Positions 1 through 8,252 of a DNA stretch of 29,059 nt are shown here, piece by piece. The notes beneath the pieces were generated by a model. It ran no database searches, was not told the origin of the DNA, and worked only from the letters and a program-made list of their open reading frames with translations. The stretch spans positions 1-29,059 of the forward strand of contig JANNBJ010000028.1 in the NCBI GenBank assembly GCA_031385325.1. Direction: 5' to 3'. The stretch comes from SYFY01 sp031385325. GTDB lineage: Bacteria > Pseudomonadota > Gammaproteobacteria > Pseudomonadales > Azotimanducaceae. A program made the position numbers and the translations under genes. The number at the start of each line of letters is the position of its first letter. Position 1 is the stretch's first letter.

Positions 1-87
1 GGGAAGAGCGGTCCATTTTTCCCCGATTTCTCGTTGCATAGCGCCGCTATGCGCCTCGAAATCGTGAAAAACTGTCCTCGCTCTCCC
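1..87. repeat. Large imperfect palindrome (long hairpin)
   Basis: The first 87 bases form one long imperfect inverted repeat centred near 43/44. The left arm reads gggaagagcgg, then tttttc, cgatttc and gcatagcg. The right arm carries the reverse complements in mirror order (cgctatgc, gaaatcg, gaaaaa, then cctcgctctccc). The left edge is the window edge, so the element may continue. It could be a REP/insertion-sequence-end type palindrome or a strong hairpin terminator for a gene to the left. I cannot name the family. Confidence 0.65.
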
Positions 88-224
88 ACTCGGCTCGCTA
101 CGATCGCTCAAGTCCGACAGGCTGCTAGGGGCCGAATGCCCGGATATCCCTTCTTGTGATTCTGTATTCACGCAGTTCGTGCACACTGCATCCGTGTGTC
201 CAAATGGTCAACCGGAGGTCCTGC

Positions 225-446
225 TTGAAAAACATCACCCTCTCGGCCGACGAAGCCCTGATCGAAGCTGCGCGTGCGCGAGCACGCGCCGAAAAATCCA
301 CCTTGAATGAACAGTTCAGGATCTGGCTCGCCCAGTACGCCCAGACGCAGGAACGCATACAGAGTTACGACGCGGCGATGAAAGATTTGCGCGGCAAGAT
401 GAAACTCGGTGTCAGGCGGTCGCGGGATGCAATGAATGAGCGTTGA
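225..446 (+). CDS. Small antitoxin-like protein (VapB/RHH-type), partner of a decayed toxin
   Basis: This is a 73-residue acidic/basic helical protein. It begins with a short beta-like segment (LKNITLSADEALIEAARARA), then a helix and the STLNEQFRIWL segment. That pattern is typical of ribbon-helix-helix antitoxins, in which a DNA-binding strand is followed by two helices. I place the start at TTG 225 because CGGAGG at 213-218 lies 6 nt upstream; an in-frame ATG at 204 has no such site. The charged C-terminal tail would be the toxin-binding part. It overlaps the next reading frame by 11 nt, the usual TA-operon arrangement. The family is inferred from pattern only. If the toxin is dead, this is an orphan antitoxin. 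Confidence 0.6.
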   Translation: MKNITLSADEALIEAARARARAEKSTLNEQFRIWLAQYAQTQERIQSYDAAMKDLRGKMKLGVRRSRDAMNER

Positions 447-569
447 GCGCTTGATAGATAGCAGCGCCTCTACCTACCAGTTCGATTGGATAAATGCCCC
501 CAAACAAAAGTTGGCCAACGCCACCGTTCGCGACGCGCTGGCCACAGGCCGGGCTGCATCAGCACCTAA
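436..569 (+). pseudogene. Remnant of a PIN-domain (VapC-like) toxin
   Basis: The frame from ATG 436 encodes SVERLIDSSASTYQFD, then APKQKLANATVRDALATGR. This resembles the start of PIN-domain ribonucleases, where the (F/L)IDSS/DTN strand carries the first metal-binding Asp. At about 550 the similarity jumps to another frame (552-566, GCIST), as a 1-nt deletion would produce. That frame then meets TAA at 567, where the family usually has Gln, so CAA to TAA is likely. Beyond this I see no PIN sequence and none of the later acidic residues. The original frame stays open to 810, but its translation looks random. I call it an inactivated toxin gene; the family assignment is inference. Confidence 0.5.
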
Positions 570-812
570 CTGGCGCAGACATGCCCGATGTGGCCCTACG
601 CTACACTCGCTTGACCGGTTGGGTTGGTCGGTGAACCTATCGCGAACCCGCTGCGAGTCGCCAGCGGACGATGAAATTTGCGCGCTCCAGGCCCGCGCAG
701 GCCCTCTAGGCCGAGCAGACTCCGAGCCTGATTCCAGTCACTCGCTCCTGTACTTCGCGCCCTTGCGCTGGTCTACTTTCAGACAACAAGAACATCCTGG
801 GAGGCACTGACC
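570..812. other. No recognisable gene; decayed toxin tail and leader of the dehydrogenase operon
   Basis: The frame from 436 continues to 810 but its product has no family character. The stretch probably contains toxin-gene debris plus the promoter and leader of the acyl-CoA dehydrogenase genes. The only clear signal is GGGAGG at 799-804, the ribosome binding site of the next gene. Confidence 0.4.
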
Positions 813-1922
813 TTGAACTTCGATTTTTCCGAGGACGAAAAACTCGTCCGTGACCAGACCGCACGCCTGCTCGCTGATCAATGTGATACGAAGGTCGTTC
901 GCGAAGTGCTTGAAGGGCGCGCTGTCTATGCCAAAGGTGTTTGGCAGGGCCTGTGCGAGATGGGGCTGACCGGAACCGCAATCCCGGAAGCCTATGGTGG
1001 TGTTGATGCCGGTTATCTTGCCCTCTGTCTGGTCGCCCAGGCGCTGGGCAGCAAGGTTGCGCCTACACCATTTTCTTCATCGGTCTATCTCGCAACCGAG
1101 GCCTTGTTACTGTTTGGAACCGAGGTACAGAAGCAGAGCCTGTTGCCGAAACTGGCCAGTGGAGCAGTGATCGGCACACTCGCGACCACTGAAGATCGCA
1201 CGGAACTCGACGCGCAGAACATCAAGTGCGCGGTCGAGGGTGGCAAGCTGTCGGGCGTCAAGTTTGCAGTTGCTGATGGTGGTATCGCCGATTGTGCGGT
1301 GGTGCTGGCCAAGGGTGATGCGGGGCCAGGGCTCTATCTGGTCGACCTGAAGGCAACCGGTGTCAGCCGTACCAATCTGGAGACCGTCGATCCCACCCGC
1401 AATACTGCGCGAATCGAGTTTTCCAATGTGTCCGCCGAACTGTTAGGTCCTGATTCAGGCCAGGGTGTGGTGCAACTGGCACGCATTCATGATCGAGCGG
1501 CTGTGCTGTTTGCTTTCGAACAGCTTGGCGGCGCTCAAGCAGCGCTCGATATGGCGGTCGCTTACGCCCGTGAACGATTTGCCTTTGGTCGGCCGATCGG
1601 TTCCTTTCAAGGTCTCAAGCACATGATGGCGGACATGTACGTGGCGCTGAAGCTCGCGGAATCCAACTGTTATTACGCCGCCTGGGCGTTGGCGACGGAT
1701 GCCGCTGAATTGCCGCTGGCGGCTGCAACTGCTCGTGTGTCAGCAACGCAGGCTTACCAGTTGTGTTCTCGCGACAACATCCAGGTGCATGGCGGTATGG
1801 GTTTTACCTGGGAATTTGACTGTCATCTGTACTACCGCCGTTCCAACTATCTCGCGCTCGAACTGGGTGGACTGAACGTGTGGGAAAACAAACTCGTAAA
1901 CGCCCTGCCAAGTGCAGCCTGA
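813..1922 (+). CDS. Acyl-CoA dehydrogenase, subunit-like (first of a pair)
   Basis: This 369-residue FAD-dependent acyl-CoA dehydrogenase should introduce an alpha-beta double bond into an acyl-CoA. Family features include the N-terminal helical segment (FSEDEKLVRDQTARLLADQ), the GLTGTAIPEAYGG segment, the ERFAFGRPIGSFQGLKH flavin/substrate motif and a C-terminal QVHGGMGFTWEFD motif. I see no C-terminal (Y/I)EGT-type segment with the usual catalytic Glu, which its neighbour has. Paired dehydrogenases like this are known to form alpha2-beta2 heterotetramers (ChsE1/ChsE2 in steroid side-chain breakdown), with the active site made jointly. It starts at TTG 813 with GGGAGG 8 nt upstream; I see no better start. 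It is cotranscribed with the next gene, 19 nt downstream. Confidence 0.9.
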   Translation: MNFDFSEDEKLVRDQTARLLADQCDTKVVREVLEGRAVYAKGVWQGLCEMGLTGTAIPEAYGGVDAGYLALCLVAQALGSKVAPTPFSSSVYLATEALLLFGTEVQKQSLLPKLASGAVIGTLATTEDRTELDAQNIKCAVEGGKLSGVKFAVADGGIADCAVVLAKGDAGPGLYLVDLKATGVSRTNLETVDPTRNTARIEFSNVSAELLGPDSGQGVVQLARIHDRAAVLFAFEQLGGAQAALDMAVAYARERFAFGRPIGSFQGLKHMMADMYVALKLAESNCYYAAWALATDAAELPLAAATARVSATQAYQLCSRDNIQVHGGMGFTWEFDCHLYYRRSNYLALELGGLNVWENKLVNALPSAA

Positions 1923-1941
1923 GTAGTCAAGGAGCAACACC

Positions 1942-3183
1942 ATGGATTTCAACGATACCCCGGCAGAAGCCACCTTTCGAACCGAAGCACGGGCATGGGT
2001 TCAAGACAACGCACCAAAGCACCTGTTTGCCGCCTTGTCATCGAGCACCTTCGGGGGCATGAACACCGGCGATGAAGACCCCCTGCAAGCTGCCAAGAAG
2101 TGGCAGAAGAAAAAGGCCGAAGCGGGCTGGGCCTGCCTGCTCTGGCCACAGGAATATGGCGGTCGGGCCGCCACGCCCATCCAGAGTGTGATCTGGAGTC
2201 AGGAAGAAGGGGTGTATGGCAAGCTGGGCGGCATGTTCATCATCGGACAGGGCATGTGTGGTCCCACCATGATGGCATTTGCCGGGGAAGAACCTAAACG
2301 ACGCCTGCTGCCAAAACTCGCCAGTGGCGAAGAGGTCTGGTGTCAGCTGTTTTCGGAGCCGCATAGCGGCTCTGACCTGGCAGGGCTGCGCACCCGCGCC
2401 GAAAAAGTGGGTGATGAGTGGGTGATCAACGGTCAGAAGATCTGGACCTCAGGTGCCCAGTATTCCGACTACGGGATCCTGATCACCCGCACCGATCCAA
2501 CCGTCGCCAAGCACAAGGGCATGACCATGTTCTTCCTGGACATGCGTTCGCCCGGCATCGACATCCGGCCGATCAAACAGGTGAATGGGCAGAGCGGATT
2601 CAATGAAGTCTATTTCGACAACGTCCGTATTCCGGATTCCCAGCGTCTGGGCGCGGTCGGGGATGGCTGGCGAGTTTCTCTGACGACGTTGATGAACGAA
2701 CGCCTCGCCATCGGCGGGAGTATCGCGACCGGATTCCCGGAACTGAACAGCCTGGTCCAGTCACTGCCGATTTCTCGTGACAAGGCGGTGAACGATGCTG
2801 CGGTTCGGTCTCGTCTGGCCGACTGGTATTGCAAGGCATCGGGTCTGCGCAATACCGCGGCGCGCGCGATCTCGGCGTTGTCACGTGGCGAAACTCCCGG
2901 GCCGGAAAATTCCATCGGTAAACTGGTTGCCGGCGGCATGATGCAGGACATCGCCAAGTACGCCATGGATCTGCAGGGTTTTGGTTCTGTGGTCAATGAT
3001 CCAGCGATGGCCGAAGGCAATGCACGGTTCCAGGCCATGTTGCTTCGTTCGCCAGCGGTGCGCATCGAAGGCGGCACCGACCAGATCCTGCGCAATATCA
3101 TTGCGGAACGAGTACTCGGCCTGCCGGAAGACATGCGGGCGGACAAGGGTGTGCCGTTCAACAAGATTCCGAGTGGGAACTAA
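1942..3183 (+). CDS. Acyl-CoA dehydrogenase, catalytic-type (second of a pair)
   Basis: This 413-residue acyl-CoA dehydrogenase family protein shows the flavin-binding middle region, with SGEEVWCQLFSEPHSGSDLAGL and later GQKIWTSGA. Near the C-terminus it has RIEGGTDQILRNIIAERVLG, whose Glu sits at the usual catalytic-base position. The start ATG 1942 has AAGGAG at 1929-1934, 7 nt upstream. It is very probably translated from the same mRNA as the 813-1922 gene and forms a heteromer with it. The size and pairing resemble the FadE28/FadE29-type complexes that oxidise bulky polycyclic CoA esters. The substrate cannot be read from the sequence. Confidence 0.93.
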   Translation: MDFNDTPAEATFRTEARAWVQDNAPKHLFAALSSSTFGGMNTGDEDPLQAAKKWQKKKAEAGWACLLWPQEYGGRAATPIQSVIWSQEEGVYGKLGGMFIIGQGMCGPTMMAFAGEEPKRRLLPKLASGEEVWCQLFSEPHSGSDLAGLRTRAEKVGDEWVINGQKIWTSGAQYSDYGILITRTDPTVAKHKGMTMFFLDMRSPGIDIRPIKQVNGQSGFNEVYFDNVRIPDSQRLGAVGDGWRVSLTTLMNERLAIGGSIATGFPELNSLVQSLPISRDKAVNDAAVRSRLADWYCKASGLRNTAARAISALSRGETPGPENSIGKLVAGGMMQDIAKYAMDLQGFGSVVNDPAMAEGNARFQAMLLRSPAVRIEGGTDQILRNIIAERVLGLPEDMRADKGVPFNKIPSGN

Positions 3184-3199
3184 GGCTCATTGCGCGAGA

Positions 3200-3220
3200 C
3201 ATCCCGGTTTTGCCGGGATG
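3200..3220 (+). terminator. Hairpin terminator after the dehydrogenase pair
   Basis: A perfect 8-bp stem (catcccgg / ccgggatg) with a short tttt-containing loop lies 17 nt after the stop codon at 3183. There is no strong T-run after it, so it may act as a weak or Rho-assisted terminator, or it may simply be a repeat. Confidence 0.55.
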
Positions 3221-3231
3221 CAAACCACCCG

Positions 3232-3301
3232 GTAGGAGCGATTTCCTGATCGCGATCCCAGCCGCCTCGAAAACATTCGCGGTCGGACACCGCTCCCACA
3301 A
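3232..3301. repeat. REP-like palindromic element
   Basis: The segment begins GTAGGAGCGATTTCCTGATCGCGA and ends TCGCGGTCGGACACCGCTCCCACA, so its ends are imperfect inverted repeats (GTAGGAGCG... / ...CGCTCCCAC) enclosing a short AT-richer centre. This is the signature of the GTAGGAGCGGCTTC-type REP elements scattered between genes in many Gammaproteobacteria. It sits just upstream of the NRPS-like gene, whose leader therefore lies within or right after it. Confidence 0.65.
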
Positions 3302-3315
3302 AAACTGGTCAATTG

Positions 3316-5964
3316 ATGATGGGCAGCTACTCCGCTTGCGCAGACAACGCCGAAGAATGCTGGGCACCCGTGGACGGAGATACGATCCAGACGCGGTTTG
3401 AAACCTGGGTTCGAGTGCAACCTGATCATCCTGCGCTGGTCACGCGAGCAGCCTCATTTTCATACGCTGAGCTGAACCGTCTGGCAAACAGGATTGCGCA
3501 CACACTGTTGGCGGCAGAATTTGATCGTTCGCTTCCGGTCGGAATCGTCATGGATCAAAACGAGCTTCAGGTCGCATCCACATTGGGGGTGCTGAAGGCA
3601 GGTGGCTTCTACGTTTCTCTCGATCCACGTAACCCGACCGAGCGCAATCGACTCATCATGATGCAATCAGGATGTCCGTTCGTGTTGACAAACGAAGCCC
3701 GTCGATCGCAGGTGTGGTCCACGCCTGACCATTCCATTCGATGTATCGCGATCGATCGGCTCGAAGCGGGGCTTGTTGATACCAATCCTGTACTCGAGAT
3801 CAATCCGAATACCCTGGCGTGTCTCATTTACACGTCCGGTTCAACGGGCCGCCCCAAAGGCGTGATGCACTCTCACGAAACCGTGTTACACAACATGGAG
3901 CGGCACGGCCGGGAATTCGATATCCATCCCTGCGATCGGCAGTCGCTGATTTACTCCCCGTCGGTTTACGGGGGACATCGCGATGCTTTCAATGCGTTGC
4001 TCAATGGCGCGTCGCTTCACCTTTACCCGTTGCTTGATCAAGGGATCACCGACCTTCCGAGCTGGCTGCAAGACGAGAAGATCACGATATTTTGCTGTGT
4101 CGCCACGGTCTTTCGCCAGTTTCTCAGGCATCTCGAACCCGGTACTTCATTTCCGGATCTCAGGCTGATCAAGCTTGGTGGCGAACGCTCTTTTGCTGAC
4201 GACATCAATGAGTGTCGGCGGCGGTTACAAGGTAGTTGGCGTATCCACTGTGGCTACGGGTCATCAGAAGTAGGATTGCTGTGTTCTTTTTTCGTGGACG
4301 ACACCACTGAACTCGACAGTGTGAACGTGCCTCTCGGGTATGCCCTTGATGAACCGGCGATGGAGCTGCTCGATGAAGGCGGTAACGCCGGTACAACCGG
4401 GGAAATCGTGGTGCGCAGTCGCCATATCACCCTTGGTTACTGGCGGGACGAGGACATCACCGCTCGTGTGATGCAGTCCGACCCTGATGATCCATCGCGA
4501 CGGATTTTTCGCACGGGTGATCTCGGCACGCGCGACGCTGATGGCTGTCTCTGGTTGACCGGTCGCGTCGACTTTCAGGTCAAGATCAACGGCAACCGCG
4601 TTCAACTCGATGAGGTTGAAGCAGCGGTAAAGCGTATTCAGTCGGTGCTGGATGCGGTTGTCATCGCGCGCCACGATCCACAGCGAGGCGACACGCTTGA
4701 AGCCTGCCTTGTGGTTCGCCCCGGTTTCCAGCGGCCTTCCGTTGGCGACCTGCGTTCAGATATCGGTGCCACGCTGCCGGCTTTCATGGTGCCGGCAGCT
4801 TATCGTTGGCTGGATGCGATGCCGCAATTGCCAAATGGCAAGGTTGATCGCCATCGACTGTCGGAGAGTGTTTTGGCGGTGCCGGTGTCAACCGCGGTTC
4901 CCGCGCGCGCAGCCGCGACCCGGACTGAACGCGAAGTCATCCGGATCTGGTGTGACGTTCTCGGTCGAACAGGAATCGGTCTGGACGATGACTTCTTCGA
5001 GCTGGGTGGGGATTCGATGCGAGGCATGGTCATGGTCGCAGCGGTTACCCGCGAGTTCGGCGTTCAGATGCCGCTGGTTACGCTCCTGCGATCAAGCCAT
5101 GCCAGAACGTTCGCTGCCGCTATCGATGCAGCCGGCAAAAAACGGCGTTTTGCCACCATGGTTCCTTTCCGCACGCACGGCCAACGTACGCCTTTTTTCT
5201 GTGTGCACGGCGTTTTCGGTGGCGTACTGTTTCTGCGCGAGCTGGTTGACCGCCTGGATACGGAGCAGCCGGTGTATGCGTTTCAACCGCCGAATCTGGA
5301 CGGCTCGCGATTCCGCTTTTCATCGCTCAGTGAACTGGCAGACCACTACATCGCCGAAATGAGATCCGTGCAACCCCAAGGCCCGTATTCAATTGGCGGG
5401 TTCTCTTTTGGTGGCAAGGTTGTGTACGAAATGGCGTGCCGGTTGAGAGCCCGAGGGGAGCATGTGCGTCGGCTTGTGATTTTTGACAGCGGACCACCCC
5501 TGCGAAAGAACGCAGACGTTGGTGCAGATGAGGACCTTGGCGAATCCGGAGTTGGTCCTACGCTTCGAGAGCACCTGCGTCGTGTGCGGCGAGGCGGACG
5601 GCCTACGGCTGTCTGGCTGGTAGGCATTTATGAAAACTTCATGGATGCGTTGCGCCCGAGGTTGCAGCATCAGCGACTGCGCTTCGGCGGGCACCTGGAT
5701 GTCGTTGACCGTGAGGGTTACCTCTCATGGAATCACCGACGACTGCTGGCTCGCCATCTCGCTACGCGCTATGCAGGTGATCTCATTGTGTTTGCCGGGG
5801 ACAACCGGACTGAACGGTTGAAAGACGGTTGGTCTGAGTGGGTTGAGGGCCGACTCCACGTGCTCACCGTACCTGGGAATCACCGCGAGATTTTCTGGTC
5901 GCCGAACGTGGATGTCCTTGCACGGCAATTGGAGCGAAGCCTCTCTGAGGAAGAGTTGGCTTGA
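3316..5964 (+). CDS. NRPS-like enzyme with A-T-TE domains and no condensation domain
   Basis: This 882-residue multidomain enzyme carries an adenylation domain (about 25-520), a carrier domain (about 530-610) and a thioesterase (about 620-880). Visible motifs are TSGSTG at 173-178, GYGSSE, FRTGDLG with GRVDFQVKINGNR, and NGK with the A10 Lys at 509. The carrier has LGGDS with phosphopantetheine Ser 567. The thioesterase has GFSFG with Ser 697 and GNH with His 856. In the A4 region the usual FDASVWE-like motif reads YSPSVYG. The Asp that binds the alpha-amino group is thus Ser 214, so the substrate may not be an ordinary alpha-amino acid; aryl, keto or hydroxy acids are options. ATG 3316 is chosen without a clear ribosome binding site; TTG 3313 and ATG 3319 are alternatives. 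The gene appears monocistronic. Confidence 0.92.
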   Translation: MMGSYSACADNAEECWAPVDGDTIQTRFETWVRVQPDHPALVTRAASFSYAELNRLANRIAHTLLAAEFDRSLPVGIVMDQNELQVASTLGVLKAGGFYVSLDPRNPTERNRLIMMQSGCPFVLTNEARRSQVWSTPDHSIRCIAIDRLEAGLVDTNPVLEINPNTLACLIYTSGSTGRPKGVMHSHETVLHNMERHGREFDIHPCDRQSLIYSPSVYGGHRDAFNALLNGASLHLYPLLDQGITDLPSWLQDEKITIFCCVATVFRQFLRHLEPGTSFPDLRLIKLGGERSFADDINECRRRLQGSWRIHCGYGSSEVGLLCSFFVDDTTELDSVNVPLGYALDEPAMELLDEGGNAGTTGEIVVRSRHITLGYWRDEDITARVMQSDPDDPSRRIFRTGDLGTRDADGCLWLTGRVDFQVKINGNRVQLDEVEAAVKRIQSVLDAVVIARHDPQRGDTLEACLVVRPGFQRPSVGDLRSDIGATLPAFMVPAAYRWLDAMPQLPNGKVDRHRLSESVLAVPVSTAVPARAAATRTEREVIRIWCDVLGRTGIGLDDDFFELGGDSMRGMVMVAAVTREFGVQMPLVTLLRSSHARTFAAAIDAAGKKRRFATMVPFRTHGQRTPFFCVHGVFGGVLFLRELVDRLDTEQPVYAFQPPNLDGSRFRFSSLSELADHYIAEMRSVQPQGPYSIGGFSFGGKVVYEMACRLRARGEHVRRLVIFDSGPPLRKNADVGADEDLGESGVGPTLREHLRRVRRGGRPTAVWLVGIYENFMDALRPRLQHQRLRFGGHLDVVDREGYLSWNHRRLLARHLATRYAGDLIVFAGDNRTERLKDGWSEWVEGRLHVLTVPGNHREIFWSPNVDVLARQLERSLSEEELA

Positions 5965-6107
5965 CGAGTTGAACTGGCGAGACTATTTGCTGCACTTCGT
6001 ATAGTCCGGTATCTACCGCTTTCCCTATGGTCACCTCAGCGCTCCTTCATGCAGCTTCCATTCAAGCGTTTCCCAGTGATTGTCGAATACCTTTGACGCA
6101 TCCGGAT

Positions 6108-8252
6108 TTACGTTGTGTGCGGGACGACGGGATCTGGAGCGATGACTGCACGTCGATCTGACTCCGGGATCGATGCAGGCAGCCAGATTGCGAGGTGAGG
6201 CAGAGTTTCAACCCAGGTTGGTGCACTTCGTCCAACCCGCAAGTTCCACTTCTTCGGGGCTTTTGCGATCAGCGCGAGCTGTGGATTTGCCTGGATCTCA
6301 TCACTACCAGAGTCGTGAAGGTTGAGATCTGCACCCCAGACGTCACTGGTGTCTGTGCAGTACTCGACAAAGATGGCGTCTCGTATCGATGCGTGAGGAC
6401 GTCTGTTACCGCGGTGCGCGCCGTTGGAATCAAACAGAAAAACATCCCCTGCTTTCCCGACCGTATCCTCGAAAGTGATCGGACGCTTCAGCGCTTTTCT
6501 GCAATGATCGAGGCTGATTGCGTTGCGCAGAAACATGCTCAGGTCATGATGCAACCGGTGAGTGCCAAGCGCATAACTCATCGACTGGTCAGCAGGCGTT
6601 ACGTCGGTGAGCAGTACCATCAGTTTCAGCCGTTTGTCTTCCATATCGTGGTGCCAGCCAAACATGTCGTTGGTTCGCACTTCAGTCGGCAGGTAACGCA
6701 TCGCGACTGCGCGGGTGATATGCACCGATGAGCCGAAGTAGGCGTCAGACACGGCCCTCAGGTGTGGATGGCTGCACAGCTTCGCAAGCGTTGGGCAATG
6801 CTTGAGCGCGTTGTTGGAAATGTAGGCCTGGTCTCTTGCCCACCAGTGTTCCTCTTCATCGTATCGCTGGAATAGCCCTTCGCCCCTGGAAACCCGCTCT
6901 TCCAGAGCGGTCACAAAAGACTGGAACTCCAGTTGCAACGCTTCAAGCATCGATGCTTCCACGAACCCCGGAATGCGGGTGATACCGTTGAGGGTCAGGG
7001 TATCCAGGTGCTGCCGCATTGATGGCGATATCTGAATATCCTTGGTCGATGTGTGCCTGCGCAATCCCTGGCGAACCCGGTGCAGGAATTCGAGGTTGAC
7101 CTCGCCGAGATCGAGCGGTCTTCGGCCGAGAGAGTCTTCGGCTCGCCAGTTCGCTCCTGCGGCCAGCAATGCCACCGCTCCTTCCGCATCAGCGGCGGCC
7201 GCAGCGTTATGTAACGCGGTTCGACCCAATGCGTCCGTGTCGCCGAGGTTCGAAAGATCGCATGATGAGGTGACTGTCTTTGAACGGTGCAATCTCGTGT
7301 CGAAACGGGTCCAGCTCGAGAAGGCACTCTCACGGATATCGCCCAGGGTCGTGCAGACTTCCACCACGGACAACATGTCGATGGTTTGTCTATGCCCGCT
7401 TGTGAAGATCAGTTTCGCGCAGATCTTGCCGAGCCGAAGTAGCTGCCGGAGGCGTGGTCTGAGCTTCAGTGTCTCGATACGTTTCCTGGCGCGAGTTTCG
7501 CCCTGGCCGATGTAGTAACGGTGCACGTAGCCACGCGTTAGAAACGAATCGGGAATGCAATGCTGGACACGGGTCTTCGGCAGCCATTTACCTTTGATTC
7601 CGCTACGCAGCAACGCTCGACAAAGCTCACTTTCTTCTCCACTCAGTCGACGTTTTCCGGTGCGCCCGAGTCTGGGGTCGAAGCTGTAGAACCGTTGAAG
7701 GCTGGTGCGAATCGCGAAGTTTGCCCCCCACGGCAGGGATTCGTCGTCGATGTCAAAAACTGCCTCGCCAAGATCCCGTTCTCCGTAAACGTAGTGCAGG
7801 AACGACCAGTCATCCCGAAGCCAGGCTGGCTGCCCGATGTTGAATCGCGCGACGGTGGGTCCGCCGAAAAAACCGCACTCTGGCCACCTGTTGACTGCAG
7901 CGTGATAGGTGGCCAGCCAGTCAGACGGGACGAATACGTCGTCATCAGTCCAGAGAATCCAGCGCCCCCTCGCGTGCCTGACGGCACGATTCAAGGCATG
8001 AGACTTTCCTTGGCGTGGCTCGAAACAGTGGTTGAGCGGGAGCCGCGTTTCGAATCGCTGCAAGATCTCCTGAGTGTGGTCTGTGCTGTTGTTATCCACT
8101 ACCAGCAGTTGCCAGCACACACCTTCCGGGATTCTGAGATCGAGCAGGTGGGTCAGTGTCTGCTGAAGTTGTTCGGCACGGTTCCAGGTGCAGATGGCAA
8201 TGGTGTAGTCCGCTTCTAGTGCCTGTGGTTGAGACGCCGCTTGGCCATTCAT
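6108..8252 (-). CDS. GT2 glycosyltransferase - ankyrin - phytanoyl-CoA dioxygenase fusion
   Basis: This 714-residue protein joins three modules. Residues 15-290 are a GT-A family 2 glycosyltransferase: TIAICTWNRAEQL start, VVDNNSTDHT, and the metal/nucleotide Asp cluster WTDDDV at 101-106. Residues about 338-395 hold one or two ankyrin repeats (DALGRTALHNAAAAAD, then GAVALLAAGAN and DSLGRRPLDL). Residues about 412-700 are a PhyH-type Fe(II)/2-oxoglutarate oxygenase: WHHD gives the HxD pair His 534/Asp 536, GAHRGNRR gives the distal His 613, and Arg 624 is a candidate 2-oxoglutarate ligand. All catalytic residues appear intact in both enzymes. Its start overlaps the stop of the upstream sulfotransferase by 4 nt, so they share an mRNA. 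The protein may add a sugar and hydroxylate the same glycan or lipid; that is inference. Confidence 0.88.
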   Translation of the reverse strand: MNGQAASQPQALEADYTIAICTWNRAEQLQQTLTHLLDLRIPEGVCWQLLVVDNNSTDHTQEILQRFETRLPLNHCFEPRQGKSHALNRAVRHARGRWILWTDDDVFVPSDWLATYHAAVNRWPECGFFGGPTVARFNIGQPAWLRDDWSFLHYVYGERDLGEAVFDIDDESLPWGANFAIRTSLQRFYSFDPRLGRTGKRRLSGEESELCRALLRSGIKGKWLPKTRVQHCIPDSFLTRGYVHRYYIGQGETRARKRIETLKLRPRLRQLLRLGKICAKLIFTSGHRQTIDMLSVVEVCTTLGDIRESAFSSWTRFDTRLHRSKTVTSSCDLSNLGDTDALGRTALHNAAAAADAEGAVALLAAGANWRAEDSLGRRPLDLGEVNLEFLHRVRQGLRRHTSTKDIQISPSMRQHLDTLTLNGITRIPGFVEASMLEALQLEFQSFVTALEERVSRGEGLFQRYDEEEHWWARDQAYISNNALKHCPTLAKLCSHPHLRAVSDAYFGSSVHITRAVAMRYLPTEVRTNDMFGWHHDMEDKRLKLMVLLTDVTPADQSMSYALGTHRLHHDLSMFLRNAISLDHCRKALKRPITFEDTVGKAGDVFLFDSNGAHRGNRRPHASIRDAIFVEYCTDTSDVWGADLNLHDSGSDEIQANPQLALIAKAPKKWNLRVGRSAPTWVETLPHLAIWLPASIPESDRRAVIAPDPVVPHTT

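Noticed and set aside
4652..5362. Alternative frame of 236 codons inside the NRPS-like gene
   Set aside because: The frame from 3316 carries A10, carrier and thioesterase motifs through this segment.
6195..6731. Long plus-strand frame of 178 codons
   Set aside because: It lies opposite the PhyH part of the 6108-8252 fusion, whose active-site motifs show the minus strand is the coding one.
7560..8219. Plus-strand frame of 219 codons opposite the GT2 domain
   Set aside because: Its translation lacks any family pattern, while the minus strand encodes clear GT2 motifs.
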